A stretch of DNA of 5,179 nt from Pseudomonadota bacterium. GTDB taxonomy: Bacteria; Desulfobacterota; Desulfobacteria; Desulfobacterales; ETH-SRB1. The number at the start of each line of letters is the position of its first letter. Position 1 is the stretch's first letter. The notes beneath the pieces are model-generated. The model was given only the letters and a program-made list of their open reading frames with translations. It did not search any database and had not been told where the DNA came from. Below are positions 1 through 5,179 of this stretch, piece after piece. The stretch covers positions 1 through 5,179 of the forward strand of contig JAHIKR010000215.1 of the NCBI GenBank assembly GCA_018897415.1, read 5' to 3'. The translations under genes were made by a program, and so were the position numbers.

Positions 1-80
1 GAGATGGTTACTTAGACTAATGCAAATGAAGTCTTTGTGCCAAGTATTGCTTTGGGCAAGCTTTATTGCGGATTATCGAT

Positions 81-86
81 TATAAT
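81..86 (+). promoter_or_regulatory. Candidate -10 box for gene 1
   Basis: A perfect TATAAT lies 48 bp upstream of the chosen ATG of the ThiF-nitroreductase gene. No good -35 hexamer sits 16-18 bp upstream (58-63 reads AAGCTT), so the call rests on the -10 box alone in AT-rich DNA. If used, transcription would start near 92-94 and the leader RNA would contain most of the 9-bp repeat array. Confidence 0.3.
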
Positions 87-89
87 TTC

Positions 90-116
90 TTCGTGTTCTC
101 TGTGCTCTTCGTGGTG
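90..116 (+). repeat. Three-unit 9-bp GTG-rich repeat in the leader of gene 1
   Basis: The units are TTCGTGTTC, TCTGTGCTC and TTCGTGGTG, back to back and followed by AAAAA. The shared core is T-C/T-C/T-G-T-G. Read on the opposite strand, it gives the His/Glu-rich pseudo-peptide HHEEHREHEE, typical of a repeat wrongly translated in many environmental genomes. I know this pattern as a widespread intergenic sequence with no agreed function. It lies between the candidate -10 box and the ribosome binding site, so it would be transcribed in the 5' leader. Confidence 0.6.
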
Positions 117-124
117 AAAAATAT

Positions 125-128
125 GGAG
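125..128 (+). promoter_or_regulatory. Ribosome binding site that fixes the start of gene 1
   Basis: GGAG with a 6-nt spacer precedes the ATG at 135. The in-frame ATG at 123 has no purine-rich motif at a usable distance, because the sequence before it is the GTG-rich repeat and an A run. The TTG at 66 would give an implausible hydrophobic extension encoded by the repeat. Confidence 0.65.
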
Positions 129-134
129 ATTAAA

Positions 135-2171
135 ATGGATAAAAACTCTCTTTTTAATAAAATAAAAGAATTTGGACTGAATACCAGGGAAGAATACATG
201 GCCGAAGCTTTCTCGCGCAATATCGGCCTGCTTACTCAGGCTGAACAGGATAAGCTCGCAAATGCTAAAGTGGCGATCCCCGGGATGGGAGGCGTGGGCG
301 GTGTTCATTTGATTACTATGACAAGAACCGGTGTCGGCAATTTTCATATAGCTGATTTTGACACTTATGAACCTGCCAACATTAACCGGCAGTTCGGAGC
401 CCGGGTTCCTGAATTTGGAAGACCAAAGATGCAAGTAATGAAGGAACAGGCCCTAAGTATCAATCCCTATCTCGAAATCAAGGAATTTCCTGAAGGAATC
501 AGCAGTTCAAATATAGACGATTTCCTTGATGGCGTTCAGGTGGTCATTGATGGCCTTGACTTTTTTAAGTTTGATATAAGGCGGCTTCTTTTTAACAGGG
601 CAAGGGAAAAAGGAGTTTATGTAATCACAGCCGGCCCAATGGGATTCAGCTCAGCCATGCTCATATTTTCTCCTAATGAGGGCATGGGCTTTGATGAATA
701 TTTTAACATTGTTGATGGAATGAAGCCGCAGGATCAATATCTATCTTTTGCTCTGGGACTTGCTCCAAGAGCCACGCATATCAAATACATGGACCTTTCA
801 AAGGTTGACCTTGAATCAAAAGCAGGACCATCTTTAAACATTGCATGTCAGATATGCTCAGGCATGGCTGCAACTGAAGCTGTCAGAATAATACTCAATA
901 AAGGAAAGGTAAAACCGGTCCCTTATTTTTTCCAGTTTGATCCATATGTTCAAAAATATAGAAAAGGCAACTTATTAATGGGCAACCGCAACCCTGTTCA
1001 GCGGATAAAATTAAAGGTTGTCAAAAAGCTGCTTGCAAGAAATAAGTGGAAATACAAACCATCTATTCCTGAATTCCCGGCAGTAAAGGCAATAAAAGAA
1101 AGTATTCCAGAAGAAGTTATTCGTTATATTATTTCCGCTGGAATTCAGGCCCCATCAGGTGACAATGTCCAGCCCTGGAAATTTTCTTTTAAGAATAACA
1201 CGATTTCTCTATACTTAGACAAAGAGTCAGACAACTCCTTTTTTAATATAAATCAGATAGCATCAATCATATCATGCGGTGCGGTTTTGGAAAACATGAG
1301 GATTGCAGCAAGCGCATTTGATCTTAAGGCAAATATAAACCTCCTGCCTTCAAATACAGAAGATGATCTTATGGCGACAATAGAACTTATCTATAATGGA
1401 ACCTCCAGAAATCCCTTGTTTGCTTCAATCTGGAAACGTAATACCAACCGCACTTTCTATGAAAAAAAGCCCATACCATCTTTAGTTTTAAATGATTTTA
1501 AAAAATCCATATCCGACATTTCAGGCGCTAAAATACACTTTGTTATCGAAAAAGATAAACTAAAAAAACTGGCAAAAATAATCTACAAGACAGATCGAAT
1601 TCGAACAGAAAACAGATCCCTCCATGAGTATCTTGGCAAAATGATACGATACAGTCATGAAGAAGCAATAGCAACACGCGATGGCTTGCCTCTAAAAAAT
1701 CTGGAAGCAGGCCTGGCAGGAGAAATTTTTCTTAAAGCAACCCGCCCCTGGTTTATTATGAATCTTATGAACAAGACAGGAATTGGAAGAATGGTTGCCT
1801 TGCATTCTTTTCAGGGCATAATAAATTCCTCTGGTGCAGCACTTCTTACTGTCGATGGCATGAATTCTAAGGATTTTCTAAAAGGAGGTCAGGCACTTGA
1901 ACGTATATGGCTTGCCATTACCCAGCAGGGCCTCGTAATGCAGCCCATGACAGCCATTACTCTGTTCTGGCAAAGATGCCAAATTGAAGGAGAAAAAAGC
2001 TTTGCGAAAAAACACCGCAAGCTTTTACAGGATGTCTGGGAAGAATACCAATCCATGTTTCAGGAAGTGAACTTTTCCAGGGAAGGCCAGGTAATGTTAT
2101 TCAGGTTTGGGTATGGAAGAGAAATTAAGTATGGGACATATAGAAAGGATGTGAACAGCTTTTTGAGGTAG
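135..2171 (+). CDS. ThiF/E1-like adenylyltransferase fused to FMN nitroreductase (Rv1355c/MoeY-like)
   Basis: This is a cytoplasmic protein of 678 residues with two domains. Residues about 25-270 are a ThiF/MoeB/E1-type Rossmann domain. The nucleotide loop is GMGGVGG (50-56), followed by the acidic D74-F-D76, N82, R85-Q86, K98 and the D139-G-L-D142 strand end, which together form the ATP/Mg site that adenylates a carboxyl group in this family. Only one CxxC (C238, C241) is present, where zinc-binding relatives have two. Residues about 320-640 are a nitroreductase domain: APSGDNVQPW (339-348) is the classic FMN-binding signature, and the G584-to-M605 segment with R590 and GLVMQPM is its C-terminal counterpart. 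The architecture and length match M. tuberculosis Rv1355c (MoeY, about 715 aa, from memory); the substrate is unknown and a molybdopterin role is unproven. The ATG at 135 is chosen because GGAG (125-128) lies 6 nt upstream; the ATG at 123 would place that motif inside the gene. No partner gene is visible in the window. Confidence 0.88.
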   Translation: MDKNSLFNKIKEFGLNTREEYMAEAFSRNIGLLTQAEQDKLANAKVAIPGMGGVGGVHLITMTRTGVGNFHIADFDTYEPANINRQFGARVPEFGRPKMQVMKEQALSINPYLEIKEFPEGISSSNIDDFLDGVQVVIDGLDFFKFDIRRLLFNRAREKGVYVITAGPMGFSSAMLIFSPNEGMGFDEYFNIVDGMKPQDQYLSFALGLAPRATHIKYMDLSKVDLESKAGPSLNIACQICSGMAATEAVRIILNKGKVKPVPYFFQFDPYVQKYRKGNLLMGNRNPVQRIKLKVVKKLLARNKWKYKPSIPEFPAVKAIKESIPEEVIRYIISAGIQAPSGDNVQPWKFSFKNNTISLYLDKESDNSFFNINQIASIISCGAVLENMRIAASAFDLKANINLLPSNTEDDLMATIELIYNGTSRNPLFASIWKRNTNRTFYEKKPIPSLVLNDFKKSISDISGAKIHFVIEKDKLKKLAKIIYKTDRIRTENRSLHEYLGKMIRYSHEEAIATRDGLPLKNLEAGLAGEIFLKATRPWFIMNLMNKTGIGRMVALHSFQGIINSSGAALLTVDGMNSKDFLKGGQALERIWLAITQQGLVMQPMTAITLFWQRCQIEGEKSFAKKHRKLLQDVWEEYQSMFQEVNFSREGQVMLFRFGYGREIKYGTYRKDVNSFLR

Positions 2172-2190
2172 GGAAAGTGTTCTATATGCC

Positions 2191-2237
2191 AAAACAAAAA
2201 GAGCGGCTGAATTAAGGATAGCCGCTCTTTCTGTTTT
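2191..2237. terminator. Bidirectional intrinsic terminator between convergent genes
   Basis: AAAGAGCGGCT (2198-2208) and AGCCGCTCTTT (2220-2230) form a perfect 11-bp stem with an 11-nt loop. On the minus strand the stem is followed by TTTTTGTTTT (2200 down to 2191, partly within the stem), a strong U-tract ending gene 2 transcripts. On the plus strand the stem ends in TTT, then CTGTTTT, a weaker tract ending gene 1 transcripts. It lies 26 bp after the gene 1 stop and 30 bp after the gene 2 stop. Confidence 0.85.
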
Positions 2238-2259
2238 GAAACTACTGTTTCTTCTTATT

Positions 2260-3255
2260 CTAATCCTTTTTGAAGAATTTTTTCTTCCTGGCGAAACCTG
2301 CAAGGCCGATTAGACCGCTGCCGAGAAGCAGCATGGTTGCGGGTTCTGGTATTACTTCTTTATTCACACTACCATCACTTTTAGTGAAAAATTCAATCGG
2401 TCTACCACTAGCATCTGTGCGTGTTAAATCAATCGAATTTGCTCCGCCGAAGAAGTAGTTTTCCCATGACGTCTCGTTCTGGGCAAGCACGGCAGGCCCG
2501 GTTTCTTGGTCATTATTGCTATCAACATCGAGCATTATCCAATCTGGATATAACGCTAACAGATCGTTACCGTATTCATCCAACTCGAAAGGAATAGGGT
2601 CCCCATTGCTGTCGACTTCATCTCCATATAACGCATGGAGCCGGTTGAGGCTTATCTCTCCACTCGGCGGATTATTTATGAAATTAAAGTTTCCCCAATT
2701 TCCTTCTGGTCCTATACCAGTTTGTTGAATATCGGCTTTTTCAACGACTTTGCCATCCGCAAACGTGTTCAAATTGTTGTAGTTGCTCACTGTAAAACCA
2801 GTCTCTGCATCCAGAATCATATTCATGTAGTTTCCGCTGGCGTCTCCAACATCAAATGCATCGAACGTAAATAAAAATTGGCCGGTAGGAAGAACACCTG
2901 TATGCACTCCGGTCAATTTGGATATCAAAGTAATTTCGTGAGTGGTGCCATAGCCAGTTGGGGTAATCATATTACTTAATTCATCTTTGAACCCGGTAAG
3001 TCTCCAAACAACATAGTCAACAAAAGGATCTCCTGCATCTATGTTGTTCGGATCAGCTCCCTTTGTGGGGTCGATTTTAACATAGGAATATCCAGTGAAT
3101 ATCGCAGCTTCATCCACCAAAGTCAGATCAGGAAGTGTGCTGTAGAAATTACTGAAAGCCATAGTATAGTTGTCTATTGGAATAGCTTCAGTTCTACCGA
3201 CAAAAACACTTCCCATCAAAAACACGCTCAATAAAAAAATTGTCAGCTTTTTCAT
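2260..3255 (-). CDS. PEP-CTERM sorting domain protein
   Basis: This is a 331-residue secreted protein. Residues 1-24 are a Sec signal peptide (MKK, a hydrophobic stretch, cleavage likely after RTEA). The C-terminus is a textbook PEP-CTERM anchor: P303-E-P-A-T, then the hydrophobic helix MLLLGSGLIGLAGF, then the basic tail ARKKKFFKKD. In the family model an exosortase processes this tail at the inner membrane. The mature region (25-300) is acidic, rich in Asn/Asp/Gly/Thr and free of cysteine, as expected for an extracellular beta-rich domain. Two Asp/Asn clusters, VDSNGDP and DVDSNNDQ, resemble calcium-binding loops. I do not recognise a named subfamily; a loose resemblance to flocculation-associated PepA-type proteins is only an impression. 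The start is supported by GGAGGA (3261-3266) 5 nt upstream. A candidate promoter lies just above, and the hairpin at 2198-2230 ends the transcript. Confidence 0.92.
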   Translation of the reverse strand: MKKLTIFLLSVFLMGSVFVGRTEAIPIDNYTMAFSNFYSTLPDLTLVDEAAIFTGYSYVKIDPTKGADPNNIDAGDPFVDYVVWRLTGFKDELSNMITPTGYGTTHEITLISKLTGVHTGVLPTGQFLFTFDAFDVGDASGNYMNMILDAETGFTVSNYNNLNTFADGKVVEKADIQQTGIGPEGNWGNFNFINNPPSGEISLNRLHALYGDEVDSNGDPIPFELDEYGNDLLALYPDWIMLDVDSNNDQETGPAVLAQNETSWENYFFGGANSIDLTRTDASGRPIEFFTKSDGSVNKEVIPEPATMLLLGSGLIGLAGFARKKKFFKKD

Positions 3256-3289
3256 TCCGTTCCTCCATCGTTAAAATTAAATAAAATAT

Positions 3290-3318
3290 TTTATACAAAA
3301 TCGAATAAAACAAATAAA
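3290..3318 (-). promoter_or_regulatory. Candidate sigma-70 type promoter for gene 2
   Basis: On the minus strand, TATAAA (3295-3290, continuing as TATAAAAT) is preceded at 17 bp by TTTATT (3318-3313), a weak -35. The predicted start near 3283 leaves a leader of about 28 nt containing the GGAGGA ribosome site. The region is very AT-rich, so chance matches are likely. I looked for a sigma-54 site (GG-N10-GC type), since some exosortase loci use one, and found none. Confidence 0.35.
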
Positions 3319-3327
3319 TTTCTTAAA

Positions 3328-3337
3328 CACCTCCTTT
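3328..3337 (-). other. Orphan Shine-Dalgarno-like sequence
   Basis: The minus strand reads AAAGGAGGTG, almost the full complement of the 16S rRNA 3' tail, yet no ATG, GTG or TTG follows at 4-14 nt. It lies about 70 nt upstream of the gene 2 start and upstream of its candidate -10 box, so it would be transcribed only from a promoter further up. It may be a relic ribosome site or chance. Confidence 0.3.
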
Positions 3338-3347
3338 CAAAAATTAT

Positions 3348-3375
3348 GCTTTTAGCAGTTAGCTTTTAGCAGTTA
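3348..3375. repeat. 14-bp tandem repeat, two perfect copies
   Basis: GCTTTTAGCAGTTA occurs twice with no gap (3348-3361, 3362-3375), followed by GC that begins a third copy. Most of this block forms the left arm of the larger inverted repeat at 3355-3486. Confidence 0.8.
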
Positions 3376-3486
3376 GCACAATAATTTCAACATATTGCTA
3401 AAGGTCAACATTTCACCCAATGGGTGAAAATCGAATCGATGGTAAGCATCTGAAATAATAAGAGCTAATTGCTAATTGCTAATCGC
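3355..3486. repeat. 132-bp imperfect inverted repeat with a central perfect palindrome
   Basis: Arms 3355-3377 and 3464-3486 are inverted copies matching at 18 of 23 positions by hand alignment. The right arm is itself built of 7-bp units (GCTAATT, GCTAATT, GCTAATC). The dyad extends inward in part: ATAATTTCA (left) matches the complement of the right side at 8 of 9 positions. The middle is the 19-bp palindrome at 3411-3429, and the two centres differ by only half a base. This argues for one folded or MITE-like element. It contains no gene. It lies after the frameshifted gene 3 and before gene 2, and lacks a following U-tract, so it is not a standard terminator. Confidence 0.6.
3411..3429. 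promoter_or_regulatory. Perfect 19-bp palindrome, possible operator
   Basis: TTTCACCCA-A-TGGGTGAAA has 9-bp arms around one base. As DNA it looks like a site for a dimeric regulator. As RNA it forms an 8-bp stem with a three-base loop. It is about 155 bp upstream of the gene 2 start and central to the larger dyad. No regulator is encoded in the window. Confidence 0.45.
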
Positions 3487-3497
3487 TCATCTTAGGT

Positions 3498-4162
3498 TTA
3501 AATATCTAAGCTTCTAAATTTCTTAAATTTTTTCCTCCCAAAAGCACCCAGCCCAATCAGCCCTGTACCCAAAAGAAACAGTGTTGCCGGTTCGGGATTT
3601 GCCACCGTTGAAGTGCCGCCGCTCGGATTTCCACCGAAGTATGGGGGGGCTCAAAGGGTGTCTCTAAGGTATTTATTGCGCTGACGGCCTGTTCCCAAGC
3701 TCCGCCTTCGTCCCAGGCCCACCCCGGCTCCGAGGCTTGACTATGACTATACTGGTCCGCGGAATACAGGGTATAGTTCACCCAGAAGGAAACATGCTGC
3801 GTTTCTTCCGGTTCAAGCACATCTGATCCGCCCCACGCTATTTCATATTCATACCCATATTCATACCAGTGCATTGTCCAACCGAGAGGCGATATAAGCC
3901 CTGCTGTCCCATCTGTTGCCTTGCCTATTGAGGCAAAGATATCATCCTCAAAGGTCACGTCAAAACGATTGGCACCATATTCACTCGAGGGGTAAACACC
4001 AATGGTATAAAGAGCCGTTCCGGTTAACTCAGTTTCGTTCCAACTATTATTCCAATTTGGGTTTACTGTAGCTGAAATATCAATTCCCAGCGCCATTGCG
4101 CTTTGTACGCTTATAAACATCCATGTTGCCAAAAGCACCCCGAAAAGCAAAAATCTTTTCAT
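3498..4162 (-). CDS. PEP-CTERM protein with its anchor out of frame (frameshifted)
   Basis: As read, translation from 4162 stops at 3557 and gives 201 residues with no anchor, ending in a Trp/Gln/Cys-containing tail unlike the rest. Adding one C to the C7 run (minus strand, codons 172-174), equivalent to a -1 ribosomal shift, gives 221 residues ending at 3498 with a perfect PEP-CTERM: N189-P190-E191-P192-A-T, helix LFLLGTGLIGLGAF, basic tail GRKKFKKFRSLDI. Residues 1-24 are a Sec signal peptide (cleavage after SAMA). The mature part is Trp/Tyr/Glu-rich and cysteine-free up to the shift, with no family I recognise. The ATG at 4162 is preferred over one at 4201: it opens directly on the signal peptide, has AGGAAGGAA about 8 nt upstream, and overlaps the gene 4 stop as ATGA. 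Hand counts give about 48% GC, above its operon partner. It could be a pseudogene, a phase-variable gene or a sequencing error. Confidence 0.8.
3643..3649. repeat. G7 homopolymer at the frameshift point of gene 3
   Basis: Seven consecutive Gs on the plus strand (C7 in the coding sense) lie exactly where the reading frame leaves the PEP-CTERM frame. Eight or five Cs would restore a continuous gene; six would give a third, non-PEP frame. Homopolymers of this length are prone to replication slippage and also to basecalling error. Confidence 0.8.
3844..3867. repeat. 12-bp perfect tandem duplication within gene 3
   Basis: CATATTCATACC is present twice in direct succession. It is in frame and encodes the repeated YEYG/YEYE segment of the protein, around residues 99-106. 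It looks like a recent slippage duplication or a low-complexity aromatic/acidic motif. Confidence 0.75.
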
Positions 4163-5049
4163 CTGTTTTTTTCCTTCCTCGTCTTTCTTTTCCCAAACCA
4201 CCCCAGCCCGATCATCCCTGTCCCCAAAAGAAACAGAGTTGCCGGTTCTGGAACGACCATTGCGCCACCATGCGAATATGGGTTAATAGTATTATTAAGA
4301 GTACTACATCTTTTTTTAGAAGTATTTAAATAATAGCCATAAGCCACAAAATCCACCATCGTATATCCATTGACTTTTATGGAAAATTTCTTGATCATGC
4401 CGCTTTTAAAATCAGTTCCGATCTCTGTAACTGGGTCAAACCCCTCATCCGGATCATAATTATATACAGGGTTGGTATCTTTATCAAAGGCAGTTGGTAC
4501 AAACCCGCCAATATAATACTCATAAAAATCAGTTGGAAAAATCCCGCCTTCCGGTATATGTGTATCATCACCTTCTGCATAAAGAGGATAATCATCAATA
4601 CTATCACCAAAACCATAAGAAGTAGGATCAGGAGTGGGTTTAGGATCAGCAGTCGAAATGGAAATATTATGCAAGTAGTTCAAATAATATGGATAATCAT
4701 ACTGTGTGCCAACCCTATCAACTAATGATTCTGAAAAGGTCAAAGTATTATTTCCAGCGGGGGCATAATCGGGGTATGAATTACCACTACCATTATCAAT
4801 CCACGTGACCTCTATGGAGCCATCTTGATTTGTTGGAACTGCAGCGGCAAATTTAACATCTTCCAAAATATCATTAGCTCCTATAACCCATAGTTCAAAA
4901 TCGTATTTATCAATAACCCAGGTTTCATCTTCATATGTTGCGCCCGGTATATAAATCTGAAGGTTAGGCACTGCTGAGGATTCAAGGGAAAATCCTAATA
5001 ATATGCCTATCATTACAGTACTGATTATGATTCCTTTAAGAAATCTCAT
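4159..5049 (-). CDS. PEP-CTERM protein, choice-of-anchor N-like
   Basis: This is a 296-residue secreted protein with intact sorting signals. Residues 1-26 are a Sec signal peptide (MRFLKG, hydrophobic core, cleavage after ESSA). The C-terminus carries P267-E-P-A-T, the helix LFLLGTGMIGLGWF and the basic tail GKRKTRKEKNR. The mature start VPNLQIYIPGATYEDETWVI, the FELWVIGA strand, the GIFPTDFYEYYIGGF segment and the late YSHGGAMVVPEPAT match my memory of the choice-of-anchor N family, found with PEP-CTERM or other anchors; the molecular role is unknown. One cysteine (in KKRCSTLNN) lies in what looks like a loop insertion before the conserved end. GGAG (5060-5063) is about 10 nt upstream of the ATG. 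The stop overlaps the start of gene 3 by four bases, and the purine-rich codons of the basic tail provide the gene 3 ribosome site. It is the first gene of the likely two-gene operon. Confidence 0.92.
   Translation of the reverse strand: MRFLKGIIISTVMIGILLGFSLESSAVPNLQIYIPGATYEDETWVIDKYDFELWVIGANDILEDVKFAAAVPTNQDGSIEVTWIDNGSGNSYPDYAPAGNNTLTFSESLVDRVGTQYDYPYYLNYLHNISISTADPKPTPDPTSYGFGDSIDDYPLYAEGDDTHIPEGGIFPTDFYEYYIGGFVPTAFDKDTNPVYNYDPDEGFDPVTEIGTDFKSGMIKKFSIKVNGYTMVDFVAYGYYLNTSKKRCSTLNNTINPYSHGGAMVVPEPATLFLLGTGMIGLGWFGKRKTRKEKNR
4171..4180 (-). promoter_or_regulatory. Ribosome binding site of gene 3, inside the end of gene 4
   Basis: The minus strand reads GAGGAAGGAA, 8 nt before the ATG at 4162. 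The same bases encode the T-R-K-E part of the gene 4 basic tail. Together with the ATGA stop/start overlap this points to translational coupling. Confidence 0.65.
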
Positions 5050-5084
5050 ATTGAATAAACTCCATTAAATTTTGTGATATTTTG

Positions 5085-5114
5085 CCACAGATTTACACAG
5101 AATTACACTGAGTC
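5085..5114 (-). repeat. Three-unit 10-bp repeat in the leader of gene 4
   Basis: On the plus strand the units are CCACAGATTT, ACACAGAATT and ACACTGAGTC. On the transcribed (minus) strand they read as successive TCTGTG/TCAGTG-type units ahead of gene 4. I recognise the pattern as the widespread ATCTGTGTAA-type intergenic repeat of environmental genomes. The edge of the window (CTCCGTGTTGC, 5169-5179) may begin a copy of the other, TTCGTG-type repeat. No convincing promoter is seen; ATTATA at 5122-5127 (TATAAT on the minus strand) lacks a -35. Confidence 0.55.
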
Positions 5115-5179
5115 TTAAAAAATTATAATTATTAATCTCTCTCTGATTGTTTACAATTTTCAGTGAAGCTCCGTGTTGC

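Noticed and set aside
1..20. C-terminal end of an upstream gene
   Set aside because: Short open frames end at bases 15, 20 and 85, but nothing identifies which, if any, is coding.
66..134. TTG start extending gene 1 by 23 residues
   Set aside because: The extension is coded by the GTG-rich repeat and has no ribosome site; GGAG sits correctly for the ATG at 135.
63..434. Open frame on the minus strand with a His/Glu-rich end (HHEEHREHEE)
   Set aside because: It is antisense to the N-terminus of the ThiF gene, and its end is the translated 9-bp repeat, a known source of spurious ORFs.
3411..3429. Intrinsic terminator for the gene 4-3 operon
   Set aside because: The hairpin is AT/GC mixed with a three-base loop but has no U-tract on either strand.
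3355..3487. CRISPR array suggested by the regularly repeated GCTAATT and AGCAGTTA units
   Set aside because: The units are 7-14 bp with no spacers and form an inverted arrangement; there is no cas gene.
4163..4201. Upstream ATG at 4201 for gene 3 (13 extra charged residues)
   Set aside because: It would put a charged Lys/Glu-rich stretch before the signal peptide; the ATG at 4162 has a ribosome site and the ATGA overlap.
4395..4616. 73-residue hydrophobic ORF on the minus strand
   Set aside because: It is an alternative frame of gene 4 with no ribosome site, and its composition follows from the Asp/Tyr-rich codons of the real gene.

Overview
The window comes from an exosortase-type Gram-negative bacterium. 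It has moderate to low GC, signal peptides with AT-rich codons, three PEP-CTERM surface proteins, and GTG-rich short-period intergenic repeats of a kind common in Desulfobacterota (deltaproteobacterial) genomes and metagenome assemblies. The Desulfobacterota guess is inferred from style, not from a marker gene.

Layout: bases 1-134 hold the leader of gene 1, with a TATAAT box (81-86) and a three-unit 9-bp repeat (90-116). A stop codon in each forward frame by base 85 means any upstream gene ends at the extreme left edge; none can be named. Gene 1 (135-2171, +) encodes a 678-residue fusion of a ThiF/E1-like adenylyltransferase and an FMN nitroreductase, with the domain architecture of mycobacterial Rv1355c/MoeY. 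It converges on gene 2, and a bidirectional hairpin terminator (2191-2237) separates them. Gene 2 (2260-3255, -) encodes a 331-residue PEP-CTERM protein with its own candidate promoter. A 242-bp intergenic region follows, containing a 132-bp imperfect inverted repeat whose centre coincides with a perfect 19-bp palindrome. Gene 3 (3498-4162, -) is a PEP-CTERM protein whose anchor is out of frame behind a run of seven Gs. Gene 4 (4159-5049, -) encodes an intact PEP-CTERM protein resembling the choice-of-anchor N family. Genes 4 and 3 overlap by ATGA and probably form a translationally coupled operon. The right end (5050-5179) is the gene 4 leader, carrying a three-unit 10-bp repeat.

Function: genes 2-4 make secreted proteins that the family model says are exported by Sec, held by the C-terminal helix, and processed by an exosortase encoded elsewhere in the genome; no exosortase is present here. 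Gene 1 is cytoplasmic and its substrate is unknown. Nothing in the sequence links it to the surface proteins except proximity. The most notable observations are the frameshift that detaches gene 3 from its sorting signal, the fused activating enzyme/reductase, and the dyad element in the 3256-3497 gap.
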